From Actinoplanes aureus (lineage in GTDB: Bacteria > Actinomycetota > Actinomycetes > Mycobacteriales > Micromonosporaceae), in NCBI RefSeq assembly GCF_015704865.1, contig NZ_JADQTO010000038.1:1-64000 (forward strand): 64,000 nucleotides of DNA, given 5' to 3'. This document shows positions 25,372 to 34,719 of the stretch, piece by piece. Within the stretch, counting starts at the first letter, position 1. Every line of letters starts with the position of its first letter. Below the pieces are notes generated by a model. The model saw only the letters and a program-made list of their open reading frames with translations. It did not search any database and was not told where the DNA came from. Position numbers and translations under genes: made by a program.

Positions 25372-27342
25372 ATGAATTACCAAGAGCAGGTCGACGCCGC
25401 CACACGGCGATATCGCGATACCAGCCCGGAACGCGTGGCGATCAACCAGCAGAAGGCCCGCCACCTGGCCAGCGTCGCCGACAGCACCGTTCAACTGCAG
25501 GCACGTGTCGACCGGCTCGCCCGGGCGGGCCTGGTACACGCCGACTCGCTGCTGCGCGCGGCACCGAAGCCGCACAGCATGGACCGGACGATACTGCTCG
25601 AGAACATCATCGATCTGACCAACGAGCTGCAAGCGGCCAACTTCTTGTCTCGCGGTGCTCAGACGGCCGGTACCGTAGGGCGCATCGTCGGCGATGAAGC
25701 CGAGCCGCGCACCCCTTGGGGAACAGGCTTCCTGATCGCGCCGTCGCTCATCGTGACCAACCATCACGTACTTCCCGACGCCAACATGGCATCGTCGGCG
25801 CTGCTCGAGCTCAACTACGAGCGCGACCTGGAAAACCAGCCCACCTCGGTCGCGGCCTACCGGCTCGACCCGTGCATGCTGTTCCTTACCGACGAGCGCC
25901 TCGACTACACGGTCGTCGCCGTCGCCGCTGGCGCCGGTAACGACGCCCCAGGCGACACGTTCGGCTGGAACCGCCTCATCCGGGAGCAAGGCAAGATCGT
26001 CATCGGGGAGGCAGTGAACTTGATCGGCCATCCCGGCGGCCGGCGCAAGGAGATCACCATCCGGGAAAACACGCTGGTGTACCAGCTCGACGATTTTCTC
26101 CACTACACCTCCGACACGCAGCGGGGTAGCTCGGGATCACCGGCGTTCAACGACCAATGGGAGGTAGTGGCGTTGCACCACGCCGCCATCCCGGCCACGG
26201 ACGAGCACGGCAACTGGCTGTCGCTCGACGATGGGCCGGTTGGTCCAGACCGTCCCGACCAGGTGCGGTGGGTCGCCAACGAAGGGCTACGGGTCAGTGT
26301 GCTGCTCGACGACCTACTGGCCCGGGACTTGACGGACAGCCAGCGGCGGTTGCTGACGACGATGGGTCCGCAAGCGCTTCCGACGCCGGCGACACCAGCG
26401 CTGGAGAGGGCCGGCGTGCCCGCTGCGGGTTTGCGTGCCGACCGCCCGGCCGGTGGGTCTGGCGCACATCTGGTATTCGTGCACGGCCGCGGCCAACAGG
26501 GCCGCGAGCCGGCCCGGCTGCGCTTGAACTGGTTGTCTGGGCTCGCTGAGGGTCTGAGCCGGGGCTCGTTCGCCCCGGTCGCCGCGGCCGACATCCGGTT
26601 CCCGTTCTACGGCGACGTGTTCGCCTCCGCGCTGCCGGAGTCGCTGCGCGACCGCACGATGAACGACCTGGTGATCGACTACCGCACCACGGCGTTTGCC
26701 GTTCAGATACCGGTCAATGAGTCCACCCGCGAGCTTTACGCGCGCCTGCTGGAGCAGGCCGCCACCCGGGCAGGGATGCCGATTCGGGTGTCTACGGTCC
26801 GTGAGGAGGAGGGCCTCGCCGACGGCCTGGTACGCCGTATCCGCCGATCACTAGGCTGGGTAGCCGACCGCAGCCGACTCGACGAGATCGTCATTGCTAC
26901 GGTCTTCCGTGACGTGGCGGCCTACCTCGACCAGCCGGCGGTCCGCGACCGGGTCCTCGCAGCGGTGCTCGACTGCCTGCCCGACGCCGGTCGCATCGTA
27001 CTGGTCAGTCACAGCATGGGTACGGTGGTAGCGATGGACCTGATCGCCCGGCTGCCGGCCGCCCTCGACGTCGAGGTGTTAGTAACCGCCGGGAGCCCGC
27101 TGGGCCTCGACTCGGTGACCGACCGGCTGCTCACCGCGGGACCGAGGCTGGCGCGGCCGGTCACAACTTGGATTAACGCCTGGTGTCCAGCCGACGCCGT
27201 CGCGATCGGCTGCCCGCTCGGCGATGATTGGCCGCACGTCACCGACGTGATCACGAACAATGCCGACGGTCGCGCTCACGACATCGCCGAATACCTCGGC
27301 GACGTACGCGTCGCGCAGGCGATCGGGATCGCGCTGAAGTGA
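25372..27342 (+). CDS. Trypsin-like protease fused to an alpha/beta hydrolase
   Basis: This 656-residue two-enzyme protein starts at the ATG at 25372; the frame is open far upstream but overlaps the small gene and does not read as protein. Residues 1-95 are helical. A V8/trypsin-like serine protease follows with the triad at His132 (LIVTNHHV), Asp178 (ERLDYTVVAV) and Ser254 (RGSSGSPAF). Residues ~365-656 form an alpha/beta hydrolase with an oxyanion segment FVHGRGQQG and a nucleophile elbow VSHSMGTVV at about 547-555. A lipase or esterase activity is likely. It is the last gene of the caspase operon and is followed by a strong hairpin. Protease-hydrolase fusions occur in bacterial conflict systems; an effector role is inferred. 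Confidence 0.9.
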   Translation: MNYQEQVDAATRRYRDTSPERVAINQQKARHLASVADSTVQLQARVDRLARAGLVHADSLLRAAPKPHSMDRTILLENIIDLTNELQAANFLSRGAQTAGTVGRIVGDEAEPRTPWGTGFLIAPSLIVTNHHVLPDANMASSALLELNYERDLENQPTSVAAYRLDPCMLFLTDERLDYTVVAVAAGAGNDAPGDTFGWNRLIREQGKIVIGEAVNLIGHPGGRRKEITIRENTLVYQLDDFLHYTSDTQRGSSGSPAFNDQWEVVALHHAAIPATDEHGNWLSLDDGPVGPDRPDQVRWVANEGLRVSVLLDDLLARDLTDSQRRLLTTMGPQALPTPATPALERAGVPAAGLRADRPAGGSGAHLVFVHGRGQQGREPARLRLNWLSGLAEGLSRGSFAPVAAADIRFPFYGDVFASALPESLRDRTMNDLVIDYRTTAFAVQIPVNESTRELYARLLEQAATRAGMPIRVSTVREEEGLADGLVRRIRRSLGWVADRSRLDEIVIATVFRDVAAYLDQPAVRDRVLAAVLDCLPDAGRIVLVSHSMGTVVAMDLIARLPAALDVEVLVTAGSPLGLDSVTDRLLTAGPRLARPVTTWINAWCPADAVAIGCPLGDDWPHVTDVITNNADGRAHDIAEYLGDVRVAQAIGIALK

Positions 27343-27351
27343 CGTCACCGT

Positions 27352-27380
27352 CGGCCACCGAGGCCCCGCTTCGGTGGCCG
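27352..27380 (+). terminator. Rho-independent-type hairpin after the protease operon
   Basis: CGGCCACCGA (27352-27361) pairs perfectly with TCGGTGGCCG (27371-27380), loop of nine bases, starting nine bases after the stop of the trypsin-hydrolase gene. Confidence 0.75.
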
Positions 27381-27410
27381 ATATGTCGTCAGGCAACGCG
27401 GATCCAGGGG

Positions 27411-27480
27411 CCCGACAGACTGCACCCGCTGCGCCACACCTTCGCGGCAGAAACCCGCGCGGACGCTCATCGCGACAGCA
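27411..27480 (+). pseudogene. Scrap of a tyrosine recombinase (HPLRHTFA)
   Basis: A short reading RLHPLRHTFAAETRAD matches the HxLRHTFA active-site box of tyrosine recombinases. No other part of such a gene is readable nearby, so it is at best a small relic. The rest of 27381-27963 shows no gene. Confidence 0.3.
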
Positions 27481-27963
27481 GGGTCGAACCTTTCGGCGTG
27501 GGCCGCAGGCTACCTGCTCGAAGGATAGCAACTCAGCTGCGCTGATCGATGAGCTGTGCGCGGTCGCCAGCGGCGGTTTCGTGTAGACGTGGATGTCGGT
27601 TCGACTCTGCGAGTAACCATACATATCACGCGCCGGACTGCCGCCGCCCTTCATCCAGCTGACTTCGGGAACGGCATCGGTTGAACCCCTCGCGGTAGCG
27701 ATAGGAACGCCGAGATCGCAGTCGTATTGGTATTGGCGAGAAGGCGGTATAGAACAAAGTTCGCCGTGTTCACCAGGCTTAGCGTTGCGGAACGCATTCA
27801 GGCGGCGATGCTCGCCCGGGATCCCAACATTCGTGCTGACCGCCGACGTGCGTGCCGGGCGGTGTCGGCATGGGACGAAGGTCCGCCATGCATGCCGGAT
27901 CGCCCGCATGAGTGGGACACCAGCCTCTGATGGCCGGGACCGCATGGTCCGCACAGTACCGGT

Positions 27964-28206
27964 ATGAAGAACTCCAACAGCATTCTTGCCACCGGTCGGG
28001 CCGAGGCACTGTTCGTCAGCATACTGTCCAACGAATCGCGGCCTGACCTGTGCGAGGCCACAAAAGCTATCAGAGACGCCGTGCGAGGACACGGAGGTGT
28101 GCATGGCTGCGCCAGCGAAATGGCCGCCGCGTACGGGGAATACCCGGAAGCGGCCGCATCCCGCATGATGTGGGCTCGCGGCGTCGTTGAGATCCTGTTC
28201 CCCTGA
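27964..28206 (+). CDS. Small actinobacterial hypothetical protein
   Basis: This 80-residue protein matches a small family I recall from actinomycetes. Its features are ATGRAEALFVSILSNESRPD, an AIRDAVRGHGG helix, then GCASEMAAAYGEYPEAAASR and MMWARGVVEILFP. Members are of unknown function and often occur near mobile or conflict genes. It has no membrane segment. The ATG at 27964 has a weak ribosome site (GGT). It stands alone between relics. Confidence 0.7.
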   Translation: MKNSNSILATGRAEALFVSILSNESRPDLCEATKAIRDAVRGHGGVHGCASEMAAAYGEYPEAAASRMMWARGVVEILFP

Positions 28207-28804
28207 GGGAGGGAGGACAGCTCGTGTGCCTGGACCTGGATGACCGAGCATCCGACAATCAGGAGACCTGAGGCGGTGGGCGCGGACCGTGCCGCCGAGG
28301 ACCAGGCCGCCCGCCGGACTGGCCAGCGCATGACGACGATTCCGTCCGGCCTACGTACGCCTACGAGTTCCGGTGCCGACGCTACCTCGGGGTGCAGGGA
28401 GGTGCCGGTGGGGTAGGTCGCTTGCGCCTTCGAGTGCCCTGGCCTTGGGTTTATCCATAAGTTCGGGTCTCACCCTCGATCGGGTCGATTCCATGTTGCC
28501 AGTTTCAGCCCCACCTAGCCTTGAGCGAGCCGGAGCGAACCATCCGTCGTGGTTGGCCTGGACCACAGTCGAGGCGGCGCCGGCATGGTCGGTGGATTCG
28601 CGACATGCGGTGTCCGAGCATGGGCGCAACTCGGCGACCCCGACCGCTCGCTGGGCCGGCCGGCGCGGGACGTGTCCATGCAGGAACGGGCGCTGCCGTT
28701 GAGCCGGTAGCAGCGTTCAGCCCTGATAACCGCGGACCCGCGTACGGGCGTCAGATCAACGCAGTCGTCAGCACGCCTCCACCATGAGCCTTGTACGGAG
28801 ACTC
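28207..28804. other. Gene-free stretch
   Basis: Short overlapping frames on both strands show no ribosome site, motif or consistent codon bias. It may be decayed mobile DNA, since the recombinase-tail repeat follows directly. Confidence 0.35.
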
Positions 28805-28890
28805 GACGAGCCGGTGTTGGGGTTCAACTCGACCATCGGGCAGAAACGCCGATTCGAGGCTTGGCCTCGGTTGTTGGGAATGGGTTTGTA
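28805..28890 (+). repeat. Attachment-site flank repeat, copy 1
   Basis: The stretch containing GTTGGGGTTCAACTCGAC and CCTCGGTTGTTGG is clearly related to 61356-61441. Similarity to the 61.4-kb copy stops at a TCGGGGGG core at 28891, where similarity to the recombinase 3' end at 6008 begins. This is the pattern of a hybrid attachment site. Confidence 0.6.
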
Positions 28891-29070
28891 TCGGGGGGCG
28901 ACACAAACCATTCCCCAACCTACCATATGGGTATCTACTACTATTCCATTGAAATAGTGCACGAGGAACCCGTCCGGGAAGACTTCACCCGGACGGGTTC
29001 CTCGTTCTATGGGCATGTAGCTGTACCCGCTGTGCATCGCCGGCGCTGGCGGCTCTCCGTTGGTGAGATG
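28891..29070 (+). repeat. Recombinase 3'-end repeat, copy 2
   Basis: This is the second copy of 6008-6190. In the recombinase frame it reads RGATQTIPQPTIWVSTTIPL and stops at the same TAG. The preceding recombinase coding sequence is absent; the copy is joined instead to the 28805-28890 flank. It includes the strong hairpin at 28964-29002. It is probably what remains after integration or excision of a related element. Confidence 0.75.
28964..29002. terminator. Perfect 15-bp hairpin in recombinase-tail repeat
   Basis: AGGAACCCGTCCGGG (28964-28978) pairs with CCCGGACGGGTTCCT (28988-29002), loop of nine bases, followed by CGTTCT. It could stop transcription on either strand. Confidence 0.7.
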
Positions 29071-29322
29071 CCGCAGACCTGGTTCGTCGGGACGGGGGGT
29101 GGGGAAGTGGTCGACTCGTCGCGCCGGCGTCTGCGTCCGGCTGAGCGCGCACCTTGGTGGCCCTACTGTGTCGCTGCTGCGTTCTGATCGCCGCTGAGCG
29201 CGGTAAGCGCCGTAGCGATCTCGGTGGTGCTGCGGCCCGATGGGTGGGCATGGTCAGGTGCGCACTTCTGGCCGATGAGAGGAAACCCGCCGGAGGAGAA
29301 GCGCATTACGGGAACCGGGCGG

Positions 29323-30380
29323 TCAGAAGTTGTAAACGGTGTAGTTGTAGGGGCGGCCTCGGTCGTAGATGGCACGCAGCCGTGGCTGCTTGACCTCGGG
29401 CAGTCGGGCCAGCACGCTGAGAAAGATTCGGCCGTCCGGCTCGAATCGGTGACTCGGGAGCATTTCCGGCAGGGCTTCCGGTGGGATCGGGACCGAGCGC
29501 GCGGCCGGCTTCGCGGGTCGGTGGAACGCGAGGTGCCGCCAGGCGTCCCAGGCCAGAGGGACTGGCTTGACCGGTGAGGCCACCGGCCAAAGTTCGCCGG
29601 TCTGCGGATGTTGCGGGGATGAGAGCGAAGTCGCCGTCGGGTTCCGGTAGGCCGGGCCCGGCCAGGACCAGGGTGCGCTCCGGCTCCGTGCCGATTGGGC
29701 TGACGAGACGGTTCAGGGTGGGCCGGAAGACCTCGGCGACCTGGTGATCCTGGATCACCATCGGGGTCGCCGTCCGAGGCGGCCAGGAGGTGCGCCAGGG
29801 CCGAGGCTGCGGCGGCCACCCATATCGGGTGCCAGCCGCCGTCCGGTTCGGACGGCGGGATACCGGGCCGCTGGTCGATCAGGTCCGGCCAGTCGAGTAC
29901 CGGGTGTGGACCGGGATCGTCCTCGATGACGCGGGTGGTCCGCGGGTTCAGCCAGATCGCCTGCCGCAGGCCACAGTCGTCAATCCGGAGGGCCACTGGT
30001 GCGCCGCAGGTGGCGCAGACCATGTTGGGCTCGTCGCCGTCGAGACCGCAGCATGCGGAGTCGCTGACCAGCGCCGGGTCGATGACGGCGCCGCGGATGT
30101 CGCCCGGGGCGAGTAACACCCGGCCGACCGGCCCGGTGGAGATGGCGAACCTCGGCGCGTACCAGCCGCGCGCCTCGGCCTCACCGGGTTCGAGTTCGGC
30201 CCACCGGCGCCACGGTGGACCGGAGGGCAGCGGATCCACCGCGAACGTGCCGGGCTCCAGCGCTGGGGCGAGCGATCCCGGGCCGTTCCCGTATTTCTGG
30301 TCCGCATGGACGGGCAGCGCCACCCTCGAAACCGGAACCGTCAGAGTGGCGTCGCTGCAGCGGCAGCCGAAAACCGTCAT
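29323..30380 (-). pseudogene. Frameshifted hypothetical gene (MTVFGC.C family)
   Basis: The coding sequence starts at the ATG at 30380 (MTVFGCRCSDATLTVPVSR) and reads through EPGTFAVDPLPSGPPWRRW, a CCGLDGDEPNMVCATCGAPV zinc-like Cys pair and RIDDCGLRQAIWLNPR. Near 29750 it moves to another frame (MVIQDHQVAEVFRPTLNRLV), and near 29590 to a third (VKPVPLAWDAWRHLAFHRPA), ending at PYNYTVYNF. Joined, the three pieces give one protein of about 350 residues of an actinomycete family of unknown function. Two frameshifts in one gene mean decay or, less likely, assembly errors. Cysteine pairs suggest metal binding in the intact protein. Confidence 0.75.
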
Positions 30381-30650
30381 GTATCTCCCGCGAGTCGACT
30401 GGGTCAATCTAGATCATCGCCCCCAGCCTGCCGGCCCCGCTCCAGCCCTGTGCCGCGCCGACCTCCCGCGGCTCGTCTGTATCGGCAAGCCGCCGCACAG
30501 CAGTTTGCGGAAACGGATTCCGGTGAGGCATCCTCATGTGGCCGCGATCCGCAGTTCGACTCGCAGCCCAACGGAGCGCGGCTCAGATCGAGGGATTCCC
30601 TTGCGCGACCGGAACCCGTCGCCCGATCTTGCGGTGGTTGAATCCAATGC

Positions 30651-31073
30651 TCAGGAAACGTACCAGTCGAAGATCTCCAAGCCCAGCGGCGAGACCATGG
30701 TGATCAGTGCGGCGACGCTGACGGTGCAGGCCGCGGCCAGCAGCCGCCAGAAAACGTTGCTCGACCGATAGTCCGACCGCCGCAGGAGGGTCGCGGACAC
30801 CAGAATGCACGTCAGCGTTGCCGGCGGGCCCAGGAAGGTCGCATACACCGCGGGAAGGGCCCAGGCCGGTGGCGCATGCTCCGGGAAGAACTCCGCATCC
30901 GTGGTGAGGTAGGCGACGACGCCATACCCGTACGCAGCGGCCACGGTCGCCTGAATCAGAATCAGCACCCACGTGGCGCCTTGGGCACGGACCGCGGCCG
31001 TCGTCTCTCGCTGCACCACCGGACGATAACCGACCAAGATCATTGCGGTGACGAGGCGGTGGGCGAGCCGCAC
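30651..31073 (-). CDS. Small membrane protein
   Basis: This 140-residue protein has three hydrophobic helices: ATWVLILIQATVAAAYGYGV, PAVYATFLGPPATLTCILVS and FWRLLAAACTVSVAALITMV. The N-terminus is basic. No catalytic or transport motif is visible and the family is not recognised. It is a single gene in a relic-rich stretch. The start at 31073 has no strong ribosome site. Confidence 0.6.
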   Translation of the reverse strand: MRLAHRLVTAMILVGYRPVVQRETTAAVRAQGATWVLILIQATVAAAYGYGVVAYLTTDAEFFPEHAPPAWALPAVYATFLGPPATLTCILVSATLLRRSDYRSSNVFWRLLAAACTVSVAALITMVSPLGLEIFDWYVS

Positions 31074-31293
31074 GATGTCGGGTGCGGTGCGGATTCACGC
31101 GGCTCCGTCGTAGCTCAGGTCGTGATCATCCTGATCAGGCGTTGCCACCCAGCGACAGGACGTCCGCCCCGGCGACCAACTGGAGTGCCGGCGCGAAGCG
31201 ACTACCTTGTGTAGGCCGCGACCCACATGCGGCCAATGATCGACTCACTCCGGACAACACGCACATGACCGGGAAAGCCACGCCGGATGCTGG

Positions 31294-31941
31294 TCAGAGG
31301 GTGACGCCGCTGATCTCGTGGTAAGTGACCCAGTGGCTCTCACTCTCCGGCGAGGTGCGGCCGCACTGGCAGGGCTCGCTCGTTGCCCGGTACTGCAGCT
31401 CGAGGCGACCGAAGTTCCTTCGCACCTCGTGGAAGGTTGCGTCCAGGAGCATCTGCAGTTCGATGCCTTTCCTGAAGGCGTCCCGAACCAGGGGTCACTC
31501 GTCGGGTGACTCGTCGAGGGCGTCGAACTTGAGATGTCCGATGAAGAGATCTCGCGTCGCGCCAGCCGCGAGCGCGTCGTTGCTTAGCGGTATGGTCGCG
31601 CCGCCGTCGATGAGGTGCGTGCCGGTCACCCGGTAGTCGTAGCGGCTGTTGTTCGTGATCTCCGCGAAGACGGCCCCGCCGGTGCGACTCGGCCGCCACA
31701 CGAACGCCACGGACGCATTCGGGCCGAGTTCGTCGTGGTGTCGTGTCGCCTCGATGGTGGCGAGCTTCTCCGCCTCACGCGCTGAGACGGCCGCTGCCTC
31801 AGCCGACCGCTCGGCCACGATTACGGCCTTTTTCGATTCCTCCAGGGCTTCGGCGGCGGTCTTCGCCGCCCGCTCCGATGCGAGCATGGACCGGACGCTC
31901 AGGTACAAGGTCACGAGGCCGAGGACCAGAGCGACCAGCAC
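31294..31941 (-). pseudogene. Membrane-anchored coiled-coil gene with in-frame TGA
   Basis: The frame opens at a GTG at 31941 with one membrane helix (LVALVLGLVTLYLSV). A coiled coil follows (AKTAAEALEESKKAVIVAER), then a beta domain (ASVAFVWRPSRTGGAVFAEI, TNNSRYDYRVTGTHLIDGG). It stops at a TGA at 31495-31497, giving 148 residues. The same frame continues downstream as good protein for 66 more residues (LVRDAFRKGIELQMLLDATF, SEPCQCGRTSPESESHWVTY) to a TGA at 31294-31296. The full reading is therefore a protein of about 215 residues broken by one stop. It may be inactivated, or a 148-residue product may still work. Confidence 0.65.
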
Positions 31942-32094
31942 GCTGGCGGTGCCACCGATGGCGTCGAGTTTGTCGGTCTAGGAAGGATCTTCGTTCACAG
32001 CGTTTGATCGTATCGACCCCGCACCTCGACTGCTTCCCGAGTGGTGACTGTCCGTAGACGGCAGCACCCGGGGGATGATCGCACCGCCCACGCC
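31942..32094. other. Short stretch without a gene
   Basis: No ribosome site or motif is seen. It separates the broken membrane-protein gene from an esterase scrap. Confidence 0.35.
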
Positions 32095-32250
32095 GGACAC
32101 ATCCGCATCGTCGACGGAACGCTCTTGCCGGCCAAGGGCGCCGACTACTACGCCAGGCCCGGTGAGCAGGTACGTGACGCGGTCAACCGATGGATCCGGG
32201 ACAGCGGTGAGTTTAATGCCGTCGTCGACTTCGACCGAGCACGTACCGCC
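32095..32250 (+). pseudogene. Fragment of an SGNH/GDSL hydrolase
   Basis: The reading IRIVDGTLLPAKGADYYARP followed by EQVRDAVNRWIRDSGEFNAV and VDFDRA matches the middle-to-late part of actinomycete GDSL-type lipases/esterases (the 'DAVNRWIRTSGxFDAVVDFD' stretch). Neither the GDS nucleophile block nor the final DxxH block is present. It is a relic of about 50 codons. Confidence 0.6.
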
Positions 32251-32284
32251 TGTTCGGTGGCAGGACAACCGTGCAGCAAGATCC

Positions 32285-32782
32285 CTACGTCGGTGGCCGC
32301 CAGCGCTTGGACACCACTGCCGGTGCTGCCGCAGCCGGCCACGCCTGGATCCGCAGCCGCTCCATTGTCTGCGGATCCTCATCCGAGTCGACGCCAGCTC
32401 GATAGGCGCGATCAAGGTTGGACTGGGAGACGCGCATACGCAGCCAACCGGACGCCACTGGAAAGCGTCGAGCGTCGGGCTCGAAGTCGGTGCATCCCAT
32501 GACCACCAGTTGTCCCGACGAGCAGCGAATGCTGGCTTCCGCGACGGGATCAAAGTCGATGCTGTCGTCAGGCGGCGGACCGGCCAGAAGTTCGACGCTG
32601 ACCGCAACGTTGACATTCACCGTGGTGCCAACGGCGACCGCGTCCGGACCGACAGCTAGGTGATCATCCAAGGCTTCGGTGGTCCACTCGTCGCCGAGAT
32701 CGGTCTGCGATCCATCGTCGAGAACGTGGATCTGGTGGTAGTCCGCGAACAAGGTCAACTCGGTCACGCTGCCATAATGCAC
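32285..32782 (-). CDS. Hypothetical protein, actinomycete beta-rich family
   Basis: This 165-residue protein belongs to a family I recall from actinomycetes, with an opening 'xxYHQhxhxD' and a core like VNVNVAVSVELLAGPPPDDS, FDPVAEASIRCSSGQLVVMG and SGWLRMRVSQSNLD. It looks all-beta and cytoplasmic. Members occur near toxin or competence-like loci, but the role is unknown. The start at 32782 is an ATG; a GTG five codons later (VTELTLFADYHQ) is possible. The spacing to neighbours does not suggest an operon. Confidence 0.65.
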   Translation of the reverse strand: MHYGSVTELTLFADYHQIHVLDDGSQTDLGDEWTTEALDDHLAVGPDAVAVGTTVNVNVAVSVELLAGPPPDDSIDFDPVAEASIRCSSGQLVVMGCTDFEPDARRFPVASGWLRMRVSQSNLDRAYRAGVDSDEDPQTMERLRIQAWPAAAAPAVVSKRWRPPT

Positions 32783-32969
32783 GCCAGCTTCCGCGGTTTA
32801 TGCACGACGCACGAACCTCAACAAGATCACATGAGCCCATCCGAGTGGTGTCGCTCCTCGCAACCATTGATTATGGACGGCGCGCGATCACGGCGTTCCC
32901 TACGCAGGCCAGTCACTTGATGTTGCTGACCTGCGTGGGGTTGGACGTGGAGGGTGGATGCGGACGGGT

Positions 32970-33110
32970 TAGCGCACAGTCGTGCCGAAGGCGACCGCGT
33001 CAGCGGGTAGGCCGCCGGCCCCGGCCTGGTGCGTGATGGCTACGGCTGCGGTCCCGCCCGCGAGGTCGCTCCAGGGGATGCCGTTGGCGGCACGCTCGGT
33101 GCAGGGGCTA
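32970..33110 (-). pseudogene. Short coding-like remnant
   Basis: On the minus strand CTERAANGIPWSDLAGGTAA and GGLPADAVAFGTTVR with a stop read as a protein C-terminus with typical codon bias. No start or upstream coding part is present, and I cannot name the family. The rest of 32783-33149 shows nothing. Confidence 0.3.
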
Positions 33111-33149
33111 CCCGGCCATCAGCATCGGAACCCTGCTCGCTGGCCTAAC

Positions 33150-33310
33150 GAAAGGCGTGATGCTCGACTGATTGCGGCAGGACCGCATCCTCAACGAGGC
33201 CTCGGAAACCGCCGACCCACTTCGCCTGATGCGCCTGTTCGGCATCACGGAACAGACCGCGATGCGGTACCTCGACGCCGCGCACCCAGAGCGCACCTCC
33301 AAGATCCCCG
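33150..33310 (+). pseudogene. C-terminal scrap of an integrase-type gene
   Basis: The reading LRQDRILNEASETADPLRLM, RLFGITEQTAMRYLDAAHPE resembles the helical tail found at the C-terminus of actinomycete XerC-like integrases and related genes. The preceding frame has a TGA and no catalytic domain, so it is a remnant. A further 230 bases without features lead to the hydrolase gene at 33538. Confidence 0.45.
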
Positions 33311-33537
33311 CTGACGTCCTGTTTCCCGATCTCCGGCTGGGCGCGCATGGCTCACCAGCGTTTCGGTGGCGCCGGCCCGATTCGAGACCGGGGCTACTAT
33401 AAGATGTGCCTCTGCCCGTTCACGCCTCGACGGCTCGGAGAGCCGGTGAGGTCGTCGAAGTCCGAGTCCGGGCCGGCCACATCACTCGCGTGTAGGGCCT
33501 TCTGTGGACAGCGGACGGGCGGTGCGCGAAGCTGACC

Positions 33538-34719
33538 GTGCCCGATGGATCGACGAGGGAGTCGACGCTGTCCAGGACGCTGTTGTTCGTGCACGGCACC
33601 GGGACGCGTGCCGAACGCTACGCGGAGACCCTTACGGCGATTCAAGCCAAGATCGCCGAGCGGAAGATCGACGCCGATCTGCGAGGCTGCTATTGGGGTG
33701 ATGCGGTCGGCGCCCGGCTCAATCTCGGCGGCACGTCGATCCCGCGCTACGCCGAGACCGGCGGCAGTGTTCCGGACGGGATGCTGGCACTGTGGTCGGT
33801 GCTCTACACCGATCCGTGGTACCAGCTGCGGCTGTTGCGGCGGCACACCACCGGCGGCATCGGGAACCTCGGCGAGGAGTCGCCTGCCGATCTCCTGCGC
33901 GAGCAAGTCAGCGAGTTCCATCCTTCCGCCGAGATGCGCGACCAGCTCGTTGCCGCCGGTTTGTCCGGCGAATTCGACCAAGCGCTGGCTGCCCTGCGTG
34001 CGGCGCCCGAGTTCGAGCAGGCGATCCGCACCGCCCCGGCCGATCCGGTGGACCACCGCGCCGCCATCGCCCGGGCTCTGATCGCGTACGCCTCGGTGGC
34101 GGCCACCGAGGCGGGCCGCCCGCAGATCGACGGCGGCGTCCGGGACGCACTTGTCACCCGGCTGGGGGATGAATTGGACGCGTATGTGATGTCGGTCAAG
34201 AGCACGTTGCTCGCTCCGGTACTGCATCTCGCCACCCGCAAGATCACCAGTGATCGTGGCGCGATCACCGATGGCGCCGGACCGTTCGCGGGGGACGTGC
34301 TGCGGTTCCTGGCTCGCGGTGACGAGGCGCGCACGTTCCTGCGCGCGGCGATCGACGACATCGGCGGCGACGTCTACCTGCTCGCCCACTCGCTCGGCGG
34401 CGTGATGAGCGTGGACCTGCTGGTGCGCGAAGTGCCGCCGAACGTCCGCGGGTTGATCACGATCGGCTCGCAGGCCCCGTTCCTGTACGAGATCGGCGCC
34501 TTGCCCGCGTTGGCCCAGCCCGAGCCGCTGACCGAGGACTTTCCGGCCTGGCTGAACATCTATGATCCGAAGGACCCGTTGTCGTACGTCGGCCGTGAGG
34601 TTTTCGGTACGACGGTGACCGATGTCCGGGTCGACAATGGGCAGCCGTTCCCGCAGTCGCACAGCGCCTACTGGTCGAACTCCGAGGTGTGGGCGGCCGT
34701 CGCCGCGTTCCTGAGATGA
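33538..34719 (+). CDS. Alpha/beta hydrolase, first gene of the VMAP operon
   Basis: This 393-residue protein probably hydrolyses an ester. It has LLFVHGTGTRAERYAE (oxyanion region) near the N-terminus and VYLLAHSLGGVMSVDLL at about 275-291 with the nucleophile Ser in AHSLGG. PLSYVGREVF and QSHSAYWSN near the end supply the expected Asp and His region. The GTG start at 33538 has no strong ribosome site. Its TGA overlaps the ATG of the caspase-VMAP gene, so all four genes of the operon are translationally coupled. In such systems hydrolases of this kind are thought to be effectors attacking lipids or other cell components; that role is inferred here. Confidence 0.9.
   Translation: MPDGSTRESTLSRTLLFVHGTGTRAERYAETLTAIQAKIAERKIDADLRGCYWGDAVGARLNLGGTSIPRYAETGGSVPDGMLALWSVLYTDPWYQLRLLRRHTTGGIGNLGEESPADLLREQVSEFHPSAEMRDQLVAAGLSGEFDQALAALRAAPEFEQAIRTAPADPVDHRAAIARALIAYASVAATEAGRPQIDGGVRDALVTRLGDELDAYVMSVKSTLLAPVLHLATRKITSDRGAITDGAGPFAGDVLRFLARGDEARTFLRAAIDDIGGDVYLLAHSLGGVMSVDLLVREVPPNVRGLITIGSQAPFLYEIGALPALAQPEPLTEDFPAWLNIYDPKDPLSYVGREVFGTTVTDVRVDNGQPFPQSHSAYWSNSEVWAAVAAFLR

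Noticed and set aside
29224..29577. Plus-strand 117-residue gene
   Set aside because: It is antisense to the frameshifted MTVFGC-family gene, whose residues read far better.
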